45,830 bases of DNA from Planctomycetota bacterium (GCA_016213895.1 JACQZJ010000123.1:46855-92684), one strand, 5' to 3'. Positions 25,182 to 33,333 are shown, numbered from the stretch's first letter. Notes: a model not told the origin generated them from the sequence alone. Translations and numbers: made by a program.

Positions 25182-26462
25182 CTACTGGAAGGTGAGCGCG
25201 AGCGGCACGGTCGTGCCGAGCGGCCGGAAGTTCGCCGCGAACAGGGCGGCCTGCACCTGCACCGTTCCGCTCCAGCCCGGGTTGACTGCGGGCAGGTTGA
25301 GGCTCCCGGCCGAGTCGAGGTAGAGCGGACCGGCCACCAGCAGCGAAGCCGGATCGAGCGCGCAGAAGAACGGCACGTCGTCCGCCCACACCGCGTACTC
25401 GGGGGAGTAGGGCAGCGCCGCGGCGAAGAGGAAGGCGACGCCGCTCGGCGGTCCTTGATCCAGGTCGAGGCTGAACGGGCCGGCGGGAATGGGACTGGCC
25501 GGCGTGCTGGAGAGCGCCAGGCGGGCGGGCCGCACCACGTTGACCTCGGTCTGGGAGACCCAGTCGCTGTACACCGCGGCGATCGCGCCGCCCTGCTCCG
25601 GCTGGAAGGCGCCGAAGACCGCGCCGCCCTGTCCCGGGTCGAGGACGGCGAGGCAGGTGACGCCGCCCGGAGAGGCGGCGCTCGCCACGCTCTCGCGCAG
25701 CTGCCCGTACGCGTCGTACGCCTGGAGCGTGCCCGCGACCGCGTCCGCGACCAGCAGGTCGCCCTGGTTGTCGATGACCAGGCCGTACACGTTCCCCAGG
25801 CCGCTCGCGCGCACCTGCGCGTCCGCCTCGGTGAGGTGCGACGGGCCGACGGCCGAAGCGAGCTGCTCCGGCGTCCAGCAGATGACCCGCCCCAGGCCGG
25901 GCGCGTCGGACGCGCCGTAGCAGAGCCGGCCCGCGGCATCGAGCGCCAGCGGGCCGGACGCGCCCGCGACCACGGCGATCAAGTCGGTCGTTTGGCCGGC
26001 CACGTCGAGCAGCACGATCTCGGTCGAGGTCCAGAAGGCGTCGGCGTGCGACACGTACGCCAGGCCGGGCGCGGCGAAGACGCAGTCGTAGTTGAAGAGG
26101 ATGCTGGCGCTGGCTTGCGGCGTGCTGCCGTCCAGCGGCACCTGCCAGACGTTCTGGTTCGAGGACTCGCCGAAAAGCAAGAAGGCGCCCGCGGGGTCCA
26201 CCTCCACGAACGAGCCGTACACGAAGCCGGGCGGCGTGAAGAGCACGCGCACCACGGCGCCCGAGGAGGGGTCCATCTCGACGACCGACGTGCCGTCGAA
26301 CAGGGCCAGGTTGCCGTTCGGCAGGGCGTCGAGGCCGCCGGCGAACGCGCCGGGGGCCAGCGGCAGCGCGTGGTTCTGGAAGCCGCGGGAGGGGGAAAGC
26401 TGGGCCGAAACGCCGGGGGAGAAGATGGCGGCGAGCGCCGCCGCGACGAGGAGGGAACGCAT
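25182..26462 (-). CDS. Secreted beta-propeller-like protein under cobalamin riboswitch control
   Basis: 426 residues. A Sec signal peptide is plain (MRSLLVAAALAAIFSPGVSA, cleavage before QLSP). The body has recurring beta-propeller strands: GGLDALPNGNLALFDGTSV, GLVIDNQGDLLVADAV, PLALDAAGRLCYG and TCLAVLDPGQGGAVFG, as in NHL/YncE/SMP-30-like propellers. The last about 120 residues form a beta-sandwich-like tail (PLYLDSAGSLNLP, VQAALFAANF) of a type common at the C-termini of planctomycete secreted proteins. The gene lies about 140 bases downstream of a cobalamin riboswitch on the same strand, with its Shine-Dalgarno GGAGC inside a hairpin. By analogy with BtuG (a secreted propeller that binds B12 in Bacteroidota), a B12-capture role is proposed; this is inference. 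Confidence 0.9.
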   Translation of the reverse strand: MRSLLVAAALAAIFSPGVSAQLSPSRGFQNHALPLAPGAFAGGLDALPNGNLALFDGTSVVEMDPSSGAVVRVLFTPPGFVYGSFVEVDPAGAFLLFGESSNQNVWQVPLDGSTPQASASILFNYDCVFAAPGLAYVSHADAFWTSTEIVLLDVAGQTTDLIAVVAGASGPLALDAAGRLCYGASDAPGLGRVICWTPEQLASAVGPSHLTEADAQVRASGLGNVYGLVIDNQGDLLVADAVAGTLQAYDAYGQLRESVASAASPGGVTCLAVLDPGQGGAVFGAFQPEQGGAIAAVYSDWVSQTEVNVVRPARLALSSTPASPIPAGPFSLDLDQGPPSGVAFLFAAALPYSPEYAVWADDVPFFCALDPASLLVAGPLYLDSAGSLNLPAVNPGWSGTVQVQAALFAANFRPLGTTVPLALTFQ

Positions 26463-26469
26463 CGGGAAA

Positions 26470-26558
26470 GCTCCGATGGAGCGGAGTCGATCCGGCGGGC
26501 GCTGCTCCGCGTGCGCCTCGACCGGGACCCGTGTTCACGACGCGAAAGGGGACTCCGC
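26470..26558 (-). promoter_or_regulatory. Possible Shine-Dalgarno sequester and competing stem in the riboswitch leader
   Basis: On the minus strand GCTCC-ATC-GGAGC (26482-26470) forms a small hairpin that hides GGAGC, the likely Shine-Dalgarno 7-8 bases before the ATG. Upstream GCGGAGTC (26558-26551) can pair with GACTCCGC (26488-26481), which overlaps the first arm, so the two stems compete. This fits translational control by the riboswitch. Confidence 0.45.
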
Positions 26559-26599
26559 AACCGGACGCCTTGCGCGAGCGTGATCGCAGGTCGGCTCCC

Positions 26600-26780
26600 G
26601 GGGCAGGTCTCCTGACTCGCGGGTCCTCGCAGGATCCGACGCCTTCCCAGGAAGCCGAGGCTTCCCAGTGGCATGATCGCGGATCCGGCTCGCCGCTCAC
26701 AGTGGCGCGACCGTGTGGGACTTTCACCCACTTCCCTCGTGGCCCCCGCGCCACGAGCGCGGAAGACCCCAGGACATGAA
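26600..26780 (-). ncRNA. Cobalamin (B12) riboswitch
   Basis: Read on the minus strand, the conserved core is unmistakable: GAGGGAAGTGGGTGAAAGTC, then CCCACACGGTCGCGCCACTG followed by TGAG. Next come GCCACTGGGAAG, TGGGAAGGCG and the 3' B12-box GAGTCAGGAGACCTGCC (26618-26602). Order and spacing match the Cobalamin riboswitch family (RF00174). A promoter lies directly upstream and the secreted propeller gene is the only gene downstream on this strand before the convergent sigma gene, so it is the regulated target. Cobalamin binding would normally lower expression. Confidence 0.93.
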
Positions 26781-26782
26781 GC

Positions 26783-26810
26783 AAGGTAACGCGGCGAGAG
26801 GGCGTGTCAA
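26783..26810 (-). promoter_or_regulatory. Promoter of the cobalamin riboswitch transcript
   Basis: On the minus strand a perfect TTGACA (26805-26810) and TACCTT (26783-26788) are 16 bases apart, placing the transcript start close to the 5' edge of the riboswitch. Confidence 0.65.
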
Positions 26811-26847
26811 GCCCGCGCCGCGCGCGGGAACGGCGTAGAGTGTCCTC

Positions 26848-27000
26848 GTGCCGCGAGCGAGGCCCAGGTCCCGCCCGGGCCGCGCGCGCGAGCTGCTGGA
26901 GAGGTGGGGCGAGCTGGAGCCGTGGCCCGAGACGCGCCAGGTGCTGCGCGCGCTCCTCCGGCGGCGCCGGGGCTCTCTCGCGCGGAGTCGCCGCGTTTAG
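26848..27000 (+). CDS. Possible 50-residue basic protein
   Basis: A GTG-started frame divergent from the riboswitch encodes an Arg-rich peptide with the helical stretch GRARELLERWGELEPWPETR and LRALLRRRRGSL, ending at TAG 27000. The composition in this frame is protein-like, but no family or ribosome-binding site is recognised, and GC-rich DNA easily gives such frames. Confidence 0.3.
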   Translation: MPRARPRSRPGRARELLERWGELEPWPETRQVLRALLRRRRGSLARSRRV

Positions 27001-27031
27001 TTGCGGCGCCGCCGCGATGTGAGCCCCGGAT

Positions 27032-27054
27032 GAGCCTCTCCTGCGGAGAGGCTC
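27032..27054 (-). terminator. Hairpin at the end of the 27053-27754 gene
   Basis: GAGCCTCTC (27032-27040) and GAGAGGCTC (27046-27054) form a perfect 9-bp stem with a five-base loop, overlapping the stop codon of the minus-strand gene. There is no T-run after it, so it may be a terminator of the U-less kind or an mRNA-protecting stem. Confidence 0.5.
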
Positions 27055-27754
27055 AAAGCGCGCCGTCGATGATCGTCAGCACCGAGGAGCCGCCCAGCAC
27101 TCCGAAGCCCGAGGCGCCGGGCACGGCGACCTGGACATGGACGTTCACCGCCTTGATTCCGGGCGGCAGCGCGGTTGCAGGAATCGGCACCGCGATGAAG
27201 ACGCTCCCGCCGGGCGGAATGGCGAGGAACGGCGTGCAGAGCAGAGGGGAGCCGGGAACAACGGTCCCGGCGAGCCCCTGGGAATACGTCACGTCCGGGG
27301 CGAGCGAGTACAGGAGGAACGTCGGCTCACCGACGCTGCCGGTGACCTGCGGGCCGGCGAACACGCCCTCGCGGACCGGCGAGTCGATGAACAGCGTGCG
27401 GATCGGCTCGGCCAGAGTCGTCAGCGAACCAGACTGGATGTCTGTTGGCGGGACCGGCGAGCCGCCTCCCGAGCACGGCGGCGGAACGGTCCCTCCCGGC
27501 CCTCCGAGCAGCACGGAGTCCCGCACCACCGCGAGCGCGTTGACCCCGCTCACGCGTAGTCCCGGTCCGCCGCCGGCCGCCGGGTGGCACGCGGCGTCGC
27601 CGGCGGCGGCCGCGGCCACCGCGTCCGCTGCCTGCAGGAAGTCGGACCCCGGCCCCCCTGCCGCGTCGACGACGAACACCTGGTTCTGGGCGGACGCGCT
27701 CGAGAGGACCGCGGTGACCATCCACGCCAGGGCAACCGAGCGCGCGCGCTTCAT
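27053..27754 (-). CDS. Small secreted Ala/Gly-rich protein
   Basis: 233 residues from ATG 27754, which starts a signal peptide (MKRARSVALAWMVTAVLSS, cleavage near ASA-QNQ); the frame extends 33 codons further up without a signal. The mature N-terminus QVFVVDAAGGPGSDFLQAAD, followed by AVAAAAAGD, resembles the opening of planctomycete right-handed beta-helix proteins. The text then jumps at once to GLRVSGVNALAVVRDSVLLG, normally a late beta-helix turn, so most of the helix may have been deleted. The C-terminal 120 residues are a beta-rich domain (PPGIKAVNVHVQVAVPG). Function unknown, extracellular or periplasmic. Confidence 0.75.
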   Translation of the reverse strand: MKRARSVALAWMVTAVLSSASAQNQVFVVDAAGGPGSDFLQAADAVAAAAAGDAACHPAAGGGPGLRVSGVNALAVVRDSVLLGGPGGTVPPPCSGGGSPVPPTDIQSGSLTTLAEPIRTLFIDSPVREGVFAGPQVTGSVGEPTFLLYSLAPDVTYSQGLAGTVVPGSPLLCTPFLAIPPGGSVFIAVPIPATALPPGIKAVNVHVQVAVPGASGFGVLGGSSVLTIIDGAL

Positions 27755-27995
27755 GGCAGTTCCTCGCATCGCCTGGGCTTGCTGGTTCCAGGATGCCGGC
27801 GGGCGGGGAGGAAGGGGTGGAGCGCCCGTCCCCGGATGCTCCAGCGGCTGCATCGCCCATCTGGCACGCGCAACGGATTTGACTCCCCGCGCGACTCACG
27901 GAATGATGAGCGAATACCGATGAACGAGGAGAAGGGGTGGCGCTCGCCACCCTCTGGACTCGCCAGGAAACGGCGGCTGGTCGAGGTGCCCCGAA
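27755..27995. other. Intergenic region between divergent genes
   Basis: No gene or convincing promoter box was seen in these 241 bases. A frame from ATG 27920 is the out-of-frame shadow of the phosphatidyltransferase gene. Confidence 0.4.
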
Positions 27996-28883
27996 GTGCC
28001 CGAAGTGGCGTCGATCCCAGAACTGCGGCGCATCTGCCAGGACCCCGTGCGGGAGCGCAACGATCTCGCCGGCGCGATCTACGGCTCGCGGATCTCCATC
28101 GTCGTCACCGCGCTCTTCCTCAGGCTCGGCCTGGGCGCGAACTCCGCCTCCAGGCTCATGCTCCTTTCCGGCTCCGGGGGATCGCTGCTGCTCCTCTTGC
28201 CGGGCTGGTGGCGGGTCGCCGGCCTGGTGCTCGTGATGGTCTCCTACATCTTCGACTGCGTGGACGGGGAGATCGCCCGCTACCACAAGATCGACTCCTA
28301 CCGCTGGGCCGCCTTCGACTACGTCCATCACATGATCGTGAAGGGGCTCGCCTTCCTCTGCCTGGGGATCGGCCTCTACCTCGAGTACGGCACGGTGTGG
28401 GCCATGGCGGCCGGCGGCCTGTGCTCGGTGCTCTGGCTCGTGCTGATGGCGATCCGCGACCTCGCCCCGGCGCTCTTCACCAAGAAGATCGTGCTCGACG
28501 ACCGGCGCGCGCTGAATCCCGCCTACCTGCGGCTCGTCGAGAACCTGCGCCGCCTGCCGGACGCGCCGGCCGCGAACGCTCAGGCGGACGCCGCCCCACC
28601 CGGCCCGGAATACGGCCTGCGGCCCTGGGTGGTGCGCACCTTCCTGGTTTCCTTCGATCTCGTGGTGCCGCTCTTCCTCGCGGCCGCGCTCTTCGACCGG
28701 CTGGCCGGCCCGTTCCACCTGGCCGGCGCCTTCCTCACGCCGGTCATCGTGCTGATCTACGCCTACGCGGTCTTCCTGCCGCTGCACGCCGTGGACCTGC
28801 TGCTTTGCGCCATGACGCGCGGCGGCCTGCGCGACGAGCTGTACGACCTGGCGCGCCGCATCGAGAGCTTCAAGAAGCGCTGA
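27996..28883 (+). CDS. CDP-alcohol phosphatidyltransferase family membrane enzyme
   Basis: 295 residues from GTG 27996 with about five to six membrane segments. The CDP-alcohol signature DxxDGxxAR is present as DCVDGEIAR (87-95). In the remainder, D108 is kept, but the Gly eight residues after the Arg is Trp104 and the last Asp is His112. The family transfers a phospho-alcohol from a CDP-linked donor to an acceptor, as in phospholipid, phospho-inositol or phosphonolipid synthesis. The His variant suggests a subfamily with a modified base or acceptor. It heads a plus-strand cluster with a polysaccharide deacetylase and a carbamoyltransferase, pointing to a decorated glycolipid or surface polymer. 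Confidence 0.88.
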   Translation: MPEVASIPELRRICQDPVRERNDLAGAIYGSRISIVVTALFLRLGLGANSASRLMLLSGSGGSLLLLLPGWWRVAGLVLVMVSYIFDCVDGEIARYHKIDSYRWAAFDYVHHMIVKGLAFLCLGIGLYLEYGTVWAMAAGGLCSVLWLVLMAIRDLAPALFTKKIVLDDRRALNPAYLRLVENLRRLPDAPAANAQADAAPPGPEYGLRPWVVRTFLVSFDLVVPLFLAAALFDRLAGPFHLAGAFLTPVIVLIYAYAVFLPLHAVDLLLCAMTRGGLRDELYDLARRIESFKKR

Positions 28884-29138
28884 GAAGGGGGTTGACCGTT
28901 GGAGGGGACGCGAGCGCGAGGACCATCCGCCAGTTGCGTTGCCACGGCGATGCAGCCGACGGAGCGCCTGCCAAGCGAGCAGTCCGCGGCTGATCGCCAA
29001 GACCTGCTTCACATTGCGGGAAGCACCCGACGTGAATCCCCCTGCGAAGCCCATCGGCCGCGAACCGCTGATTCCATCACGAAGCGCGGCCGGCGTGCCG
29101 GAAGCTCGCTTGGTGCAAGGGGTCGTTGAGGTAGAAGA
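28884..29138. other. Intergenic region without a supported gene
   Basis: A 255-base gap between the phosphatidyltransferase and the deacetylase. Short frames on both strands lack starts with ribosome-binding sites and resemble nothing known. GAGGTAGAAG just before ATG 29139 is the likely ribosome-binding site of the next gene. Confidence 0.4.
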
Positions 29139-30182
29139 ATGCCCGTGGCCCCGGAACGAACGCCCGCTTCCGCGCCCCGCGAGCAGCCGCCGCGGCTGAT
29201 CGTGCTCATCGCCGTCGAGGAGGAGTTCGACTGGCGCGCGGGCTTCCAGCGCTCGGCCACGGCCGTGACCCACCTCGCCGACCTGGAGAAGAGCCTCTCC
29301 CTCTTCGAGTCGCGCGGCGTCAAGCCCACCGGCCTGCTGACCTATCCCGTGGTCGAGGCCGCGGGTTCGTCCGGCCCGCTGCACGAGATCGCGAGAAGCG
29401 GCCGCATGGACCTCGGCGCGCACCTCCACCCCTGGGTGACGCCGCCCTTCACCGAGGAGCTGAGCCGCGGGAACTCGTTTCCCGGCAACCTGCCTGCGGC
29501 GCTCGAGGAGGCCAAGGTGGCGGCGATCCGCGCCAGGATCGAGGAATCCCTGGGGTTGCGGCCGCGCATCTACCAGGCCGGCCGCTACGGTCTTGGCCCG
29601 AACACGTACTCGATCCTGGTACGGCACGGCTTCCTGGTGAGCATGAGCGCGAGCCCGCCCTTCGACTTCCGCGCCGAGGGAGGGCCAGACTTCTCCGCGG
29701 CGCAGGCCACGCCGTCCTGGGTTGGCCCCGAGAAGACCCTGCTCGAGCTGCCGGTCACGGGCGGATTCGTGGGCCGGGCCGGCCGCGGCGCCGCCGCCCT
29801 CTACCGCCTGGCCAAGGCGCGCCGCTGGCGCTTCGCCAGGCTGCCCGCGCTCTTCGCGCGCGCCGGCCTGGTCGAGCGCATGCGCCTCTCCCCAGAGGGC
29901 CACTCGGCCGAGGACCTGCGGCGCCTGACGCTCGCTTTGCGCGCGCGGGGGGTGGACGTCTTCACCCTGTCGTTCCACTCGCCAAGCCTCAAGCCCGGGT
30001 GCACGTCCTACGTCCGCAGCGCAGCAGAGCTGGCGCGCTTCCTCGACCGCTGCCGGGCCTATCTCGACTTCTTCCTCGGTGACCTCGGGGGGCTGCCCGC
30101 CGCGCCGCTCGATCTGCGCGCGCGCCTGCTCGGGGACGGCCCGGCGCAGGGTGCGGCGCCGGAGACGCGGATCGCGCGATGA
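29139..30182 (+). CDS. WalW-like polysaccharide deacetylase family protein
   Basis: 347 residues. The fold opens with IAVEEEFDW (24-32), the VEEEFDW version of the metal-binding acidic motif 1, and continues with GAHLHPW (93-99, two His ligands), QAGRYG (146-151) and a late FHSPSLKPG block. This pattern matches WalW-like members of the NodB-type carbohydrate esterase 4 fold, often found in polysaccharide loci. The likely role is removal of acetyl groups from a glycan, probably in the cytoplasm since no signal peptide is present. The stop overlaps the next ATG (ATGA), so it is translated together with the carbamoyltransferase. Confidence 0.88.
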   Translation: MPVAPERTPASAPREQPPRLIVLIAVEEEFDWRAGFQRSATAVTHLADLEKSLSLFESRGVKPTGLLTYPVVEAAGSSGPLHEIARSGRMDLGAHLHPWVTPPFTEELSRGNSFPGNLPAALEEAKVAAIRARIEESLGLRPRIYQAGRYGLGPNTYSILVRHGFLVSMSASPPFDFRAEGGPDFSAAQATPSWVGPEKTLLELPVTGGFVGRAGRGAAALYRLAKARRWRFARLPALFARAGLVERMRLSPEGHSAEDLRRLTLALRARGVDVFTLSFHSPSLKPGCTSYVRSAAELARFLDRCRAYLDFFLGDLGGLPAAPLDLRARLLGDGPAQGAAPETRIAR

Positions 30183-32023
30183 AGGTCGTCGGCATCTCGC
30201 CTCTCGACAAGGACGCGACCGTCTCCCTGGTCGAGGACGGCCGCATCCTGTTCGCCGCGGGCGAGGAGCGCTTCAGCCGGGTGAAGCAGCACGCCGGCTT
30301 CCCGTACCGCGCCCTGCGGGCCGCGCTCGCGGCCGCCGGCGCCGCGCCCGGCGACGTCGACCTGGTCGTCTATCCCTTCCTCGACTGGGAATCCGAGACC
30401 AGGCTGATGCGCGGCGCGTTCCAGCAGGAGGCGGAGTACCACCGCGAACGCCCCACGCCCTCGCCGCGCCGCGCCCTGCGCGCCGCCCGGGCACGGAAGA
30501 CGCCGGAACGCAGCGCCGTCCACGGCTTGCGCGAGCCCGACCAGCGCATGGAAAAGGGGCCGCTGCGCGAGTTGGCCTATCGCCTGCTCGGAGTCTCGCC
30601 CTTCTCCCAGACGGCGGCGCTTCTGCTCTCACGCGCCTGGATGGAGCGCGCCTCAAGGGAGCACCGGCGCTGGCAGAACGAACTCGAGCGCGGCCTCTGG
30701 TACTCCGGCTTCCGCGCGCGGCTCCTGCGCGCCGAGCACCACCTCGCGCACGCCGCCAACGCCTACCTCGCGAGCGGCCTGGAGCGCGCGCTGGTCGTGA
30801 CGCTCGACGGCTACGGCAGCGGCCTTTCCGGCTCGGTCAGCCTCGGCGAAGGGGGCGTGCTCCGGCGCCTGCATGACCTGCGCTTCCCCTACTCGCTCGG
30901 CACCTTCTACGAGATGGTGACCTCGTCGCTCGGATTCCATCCGGACCGGCACGCCGGCAAGATCGTCGGCCTGGCGGCGTACGGCGATCCGGAGGCGCTG
31001 GCGCAGGTCCTGCTCGAGCGCTTCGACCTCAGCGCGGGCGACCTCTGCATCCACCAGAACCTCAACATCTTCTTCTCGCGCTACCTGGCCGGCCGCTTCC
31101 CCATGGTGGACGTGGCCGCCGCGTGGCAGCGCGTGCTCGAGATCGCCGCGTGCTCCGTCGTCAGGCACTGGCTGAAGGAGACCGGCGCGAGCGCGGTGGT
31201 TCTCTCGGGCGGCGTCGTCGCCAACGTCAAGATGAACCAGCGCATCCACGAGATCGAAGGAGTCGAGCAGGTCTTCATCTACCCCAACATGGGCGACGGC
31301 GGCTGCGGCACGGGCCTGGCGCTCTTCGAGTCCTGGCCGGGAGGCGTCGGCGAGCCGCTCGGCCCGGTCTACTTCGGCCCGGAGTTCGGCCGCGGCGAGA
31401 TGCGCGCGGCGCTCGAAGAAAAGGGCCTGCGCTGCTGCGAGCCGCCCCACATGCCGTCCGAGCTGGCGCGCAGGCTCGCGCAGGGCCAGGTGGTGGGACG
31501 CTTCGCTGGCCGCATGGAGTACGGGCCGCGTGCGCTCGGCAACCGCTCGATCCTCTATCACGCGCGCGAGCCGGACGTGAACCAGTGGCTCAACCGCAGG
31601 CTGGGCCGCACCGAGTTCATGCCGTTCGCGCCCGTCACCCTCTACGAGGCGCGCGAGCGCTGCTATCACGGGCTGCGCGGCGCCGAGCATGCGGCCGAGT
31701 ACATGACCATCACTTTCGACTGCACCGACTGGATGAAGGAGCACTGCCCGGCCGCGGTGCACGTCGACGGCACGGCGAGGCCGCAGCTGATCCGGCGCGA
31801 GACGAACCCCGAGTACTACGACATCATCGCCGAGTTCGAGAAGCTCACCGGCGTGCCCTGCCTGATCAACACCAGCTTCAACATGCACGAGGAGCCGATC
31901 GTGCTCACGCCGCAGGACGCCGTGCGCGCCTTCCTGCTCGGGCGCATCGACGCGCTCGCGCTCGGTCCCTATCTGGCGGAACACCCCGATGGGGAGAACG
32001 CGCGCAAGACACGTAGCCAGTGA
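30179..32023 (+). CDS. NodU/CmcH-family carbamoyltransferase
   Basis: 614 residues, the usual family length. The N-terminal ASKHA-fold domain has MKVVGISPLDKDATVSLVED, EERFSRVKQHAGFP, the metal-binding AEHHLAHAANAYL, TLDGYGSG and HAGKIVGLAAYG. Then come LSGGVVANVKMNQRI and GDGGCGTGLALF. The C-terminal Carbamoyltrans_C domain has GRMEYGPRALGNRSIL, FMPFAPVTLYE and LINTSFNMHEEPIV. Such enzymes transfer a carbamoyl group from carbamoyl phosphate via carbamoyl-AMP to a hydroxyl of a sugar or other metabolite. With the deacetylase and phosphatidyltransferase next to it, the acceptor is probably a sugar of a surface glycan or glycolipid. Confidence 0.95.
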   Translation: MKVVGISPLDKDATVSLVEDGRILFAAGEERFSRVKQHAGFPYRALRAALAAAGAAPGDVDLVVYPFLDWESETRLMRGAFQQEAEYHRERPTPSPRRALRAARARKTPERSAVHGLREPDQRMEKGPLRELAYRLLGVSPFSQTAALLLSRAWMERASREHRRWQNELERGLWYSGFRARLLRAEHHLAHAANAYLASGLERALVVTLDGYGSGLSGSVSLGEGGVLRRLHDLRFPYSLGTFYEMVTSSLGFHPDRHAGKIVGLAAYGDPEALAQVLLERFDLSAGDLCIHQNLNIFFSRYLAGRFPMVDVAAAWQRVLEIAACSVVRHWLKETGASAVVLSGGVVANVKMNQRIHEIEGVEQVFIYPNMGDGGCGTGLALFESWPGGVGEPLGPVYFGPEFGRGEMRAALEEKGLRCCEPPHMPSELARRLAQGQVVGRFAGRMEYGPRALGNRSILYHAREPDVNQWLNRRLGRTEFMPFAPVTLYEARERCYHGLRGAEHAAEYMTITFDCTDWMKEHCPAAVHVDGTARPQLIRRETNPEYYDIIAEFEKLTGVPCLINTSFNMHEEPIVLTPQDAVRAFLLGRIDALALGPYLAEHPDGENARKTRSQ

Positions 32024-32119
32024 TGGTTACAGCGCGCTGGTAGATTGCCGCCGCCGTGCCGCGCAGCCGGGACAGCGGATTCGGGCTATTCTTCAGGAGA
32101 AGCCCGCCCGGAGGTGGCG

Positions 32120-32482
32120 ATGTTCCGCCCGTACATGGCCGGATTGTTCGTGCTCGTGCTCGCCTCGTGCCAAGCGATCGGCACGTCCCCGCCCGCCTGC
32201 GAGGACGCGGCGCCCCAGGCGCAAGCCGGCGCGCCGGCCGAGCCGGCCGCGGTCCCGTGCGCCGGCGTCGATTCCAGCGCCACGGGGCAGCCCGCCCTCA
32301 CGTCCATGGACTGGCGGCTCCGCATCGGCCACCGCGGCCTCGGCCGCGACGGGGCGCGAGATGCGTGGAGGGTCCGCGGCCAGGGCGGCCCGGCGCTCGC
32401 CGCGGCCGGCACGCGCGAGAAGTGCATGCTCCACTTCGCGCGGCCTTCGGTTGAGAAGGCGCTTCCTTCCGGCGAGAAGTAG
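32120..32482 (+). CDS. Small lipoprotein
   Basis: 120 residues from ATG 32120, preceded by GAGGTGG. The N-terminus MFRPYMAGLFVLVLASC carries a lipobox LASC with the lipidated Cys17. The mature chain is Ala/Pro-rich for about 50 residues, then reads MDWRLRIGHRGLGRDGARDAW and a basic tail. No family is recognised. It follows the carbamoyltransferase by about 100 bases on the same strand and may belong to that operon. Confidence 0.6.
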   Translation: MFRPYMAGLFVLVLASCQAIGTSPPACEDAAPQAQAGAPAEPAAVPCAGVDSSATGQPALTSMDWRLRIGHRGLGRDGARDAWRVRGQGGPALAAAGTREKCMLHFARPSVEKALPSGEK

Positions 32483-32511
32483 GGCCCTGCCGGCGTCCTC
32501 GCGGGCGCCGA

Positions 32512-33099
32512 TCAGCCGCGCTTCCGGAAGCCCGCTCGGAGCAGCCGGCTCCTCGGCCGCGCCAGCGGCGGGACCTCGTCCCCGCCGATCGAGCCCTGCT
32601 GCTGCTCGCCCCCAGGTGCACCTCCAGCCGCGCACAGCGCGCTTTTCACGTCGCGGGGCGTCTTCAGGATGCGGCCGTCGTAGCGGTCGGCGAACACCCG
32701 CCCGTGGCGCCCCCAGAGCCGGTTCAGCGCCTTGGCCAGGCGGATCATGAGCCCCTGCATGCCCTTCGCCAGCACCTCGCTGTCCTTTCCCTCGCAGATC
32801 ATGTGCAGCTGGTTCGTCTGCACCGAGTAGTGCACCAGCCGGAACCCGAAGCGGTCGCACCCGGCCGCGAACGCCTCTTTCAGCACGCGCTCCGTGCCCT
32901 CGTCGCACAGCCCCGGCAGGCCCTGCTCGAGCCGCACGGTGACGTGCACGGGGAAGCGCGCCGCCAGCTTCTTCCGCGTCCTGTGCGACACCCCGGCCCG
33001 CTCCCCCTTGGGCTTGCGGCCGGCGCCGGGCCGCCTGCCGCCGCGCCCGGATGCCGCGACGTGCCTACGGGTACGCATCGGTCGCTGCTCCCTGCTCAC
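32512..33099 (-). pseudogene. REP-associated tyrosine transposase (IS200-like), internally deleted
   Basis: 195 codons remain open. The N-terminus GRRPGAGRKPKGERAGVSHR and the body FRLVHYSVQTNQLHMICEGK, GMQGLMIRLAKALNRLWGR and HGRVFADRYDGRILKTPRD are those of the RAYT/Y1_Tnp proteins. Two defects are visible. The HUH metal motif reads Q97-L-H99 instead of HxH. After VKSAL (about 155) the usual stretch carrying the catalytic Tyr (YVLNNARxH type) is missing; the frame jumps to the C-terminal block RSRLLRAGFRKRG. It should be unable to cut DNA and is probably a dead copy, or a repurposed DNA-binding protein. Confidence 0.75.
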
Positions 33100-33333
33100 G
33101 TGAATGGGCGGATATTATCACGCTCAAGTCGAGCGTCAAGCGGCCGGCCGCCTCCCAACTCCTCGCCCGGCGCGGCGCGCGCGCCCGGATTCTGCGCCGG
33201 TTCCCGGAAAGCGCCTCAAGGCGCGCGGCTCCAACACACGAAAACTACCTCAAGCCGGCGCTCAGCTTGAATCGAAGACTCCGCCCCGAGAGGATGCCGG
33301 CCGCGCTCGTCCCTAGAGGAGTGAGGATTCGAC
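33100..33333. other. Leader region of the secretin-like gene
   Basis: No gene is supported. GAGGAGTGAG at 33316-33325 is a strong ribosome-binding site for ATG 33334. CGCTC-AAGT-CGAGCG near 33120-33135 is a small palindrome beside the transposase start, perhaps a REP-like relic. Confidence 0.4.

Noticed and set aside
24409-26784. N-terminal extension of the glutamine synthetase-like frame on the minus strand
   Set aside because: The extra 792 codons are antisense to the sigma factor or out of frame with the propeller gene and cross the riboswitch; they are Arg/Ala/Gly-rich nonsense.
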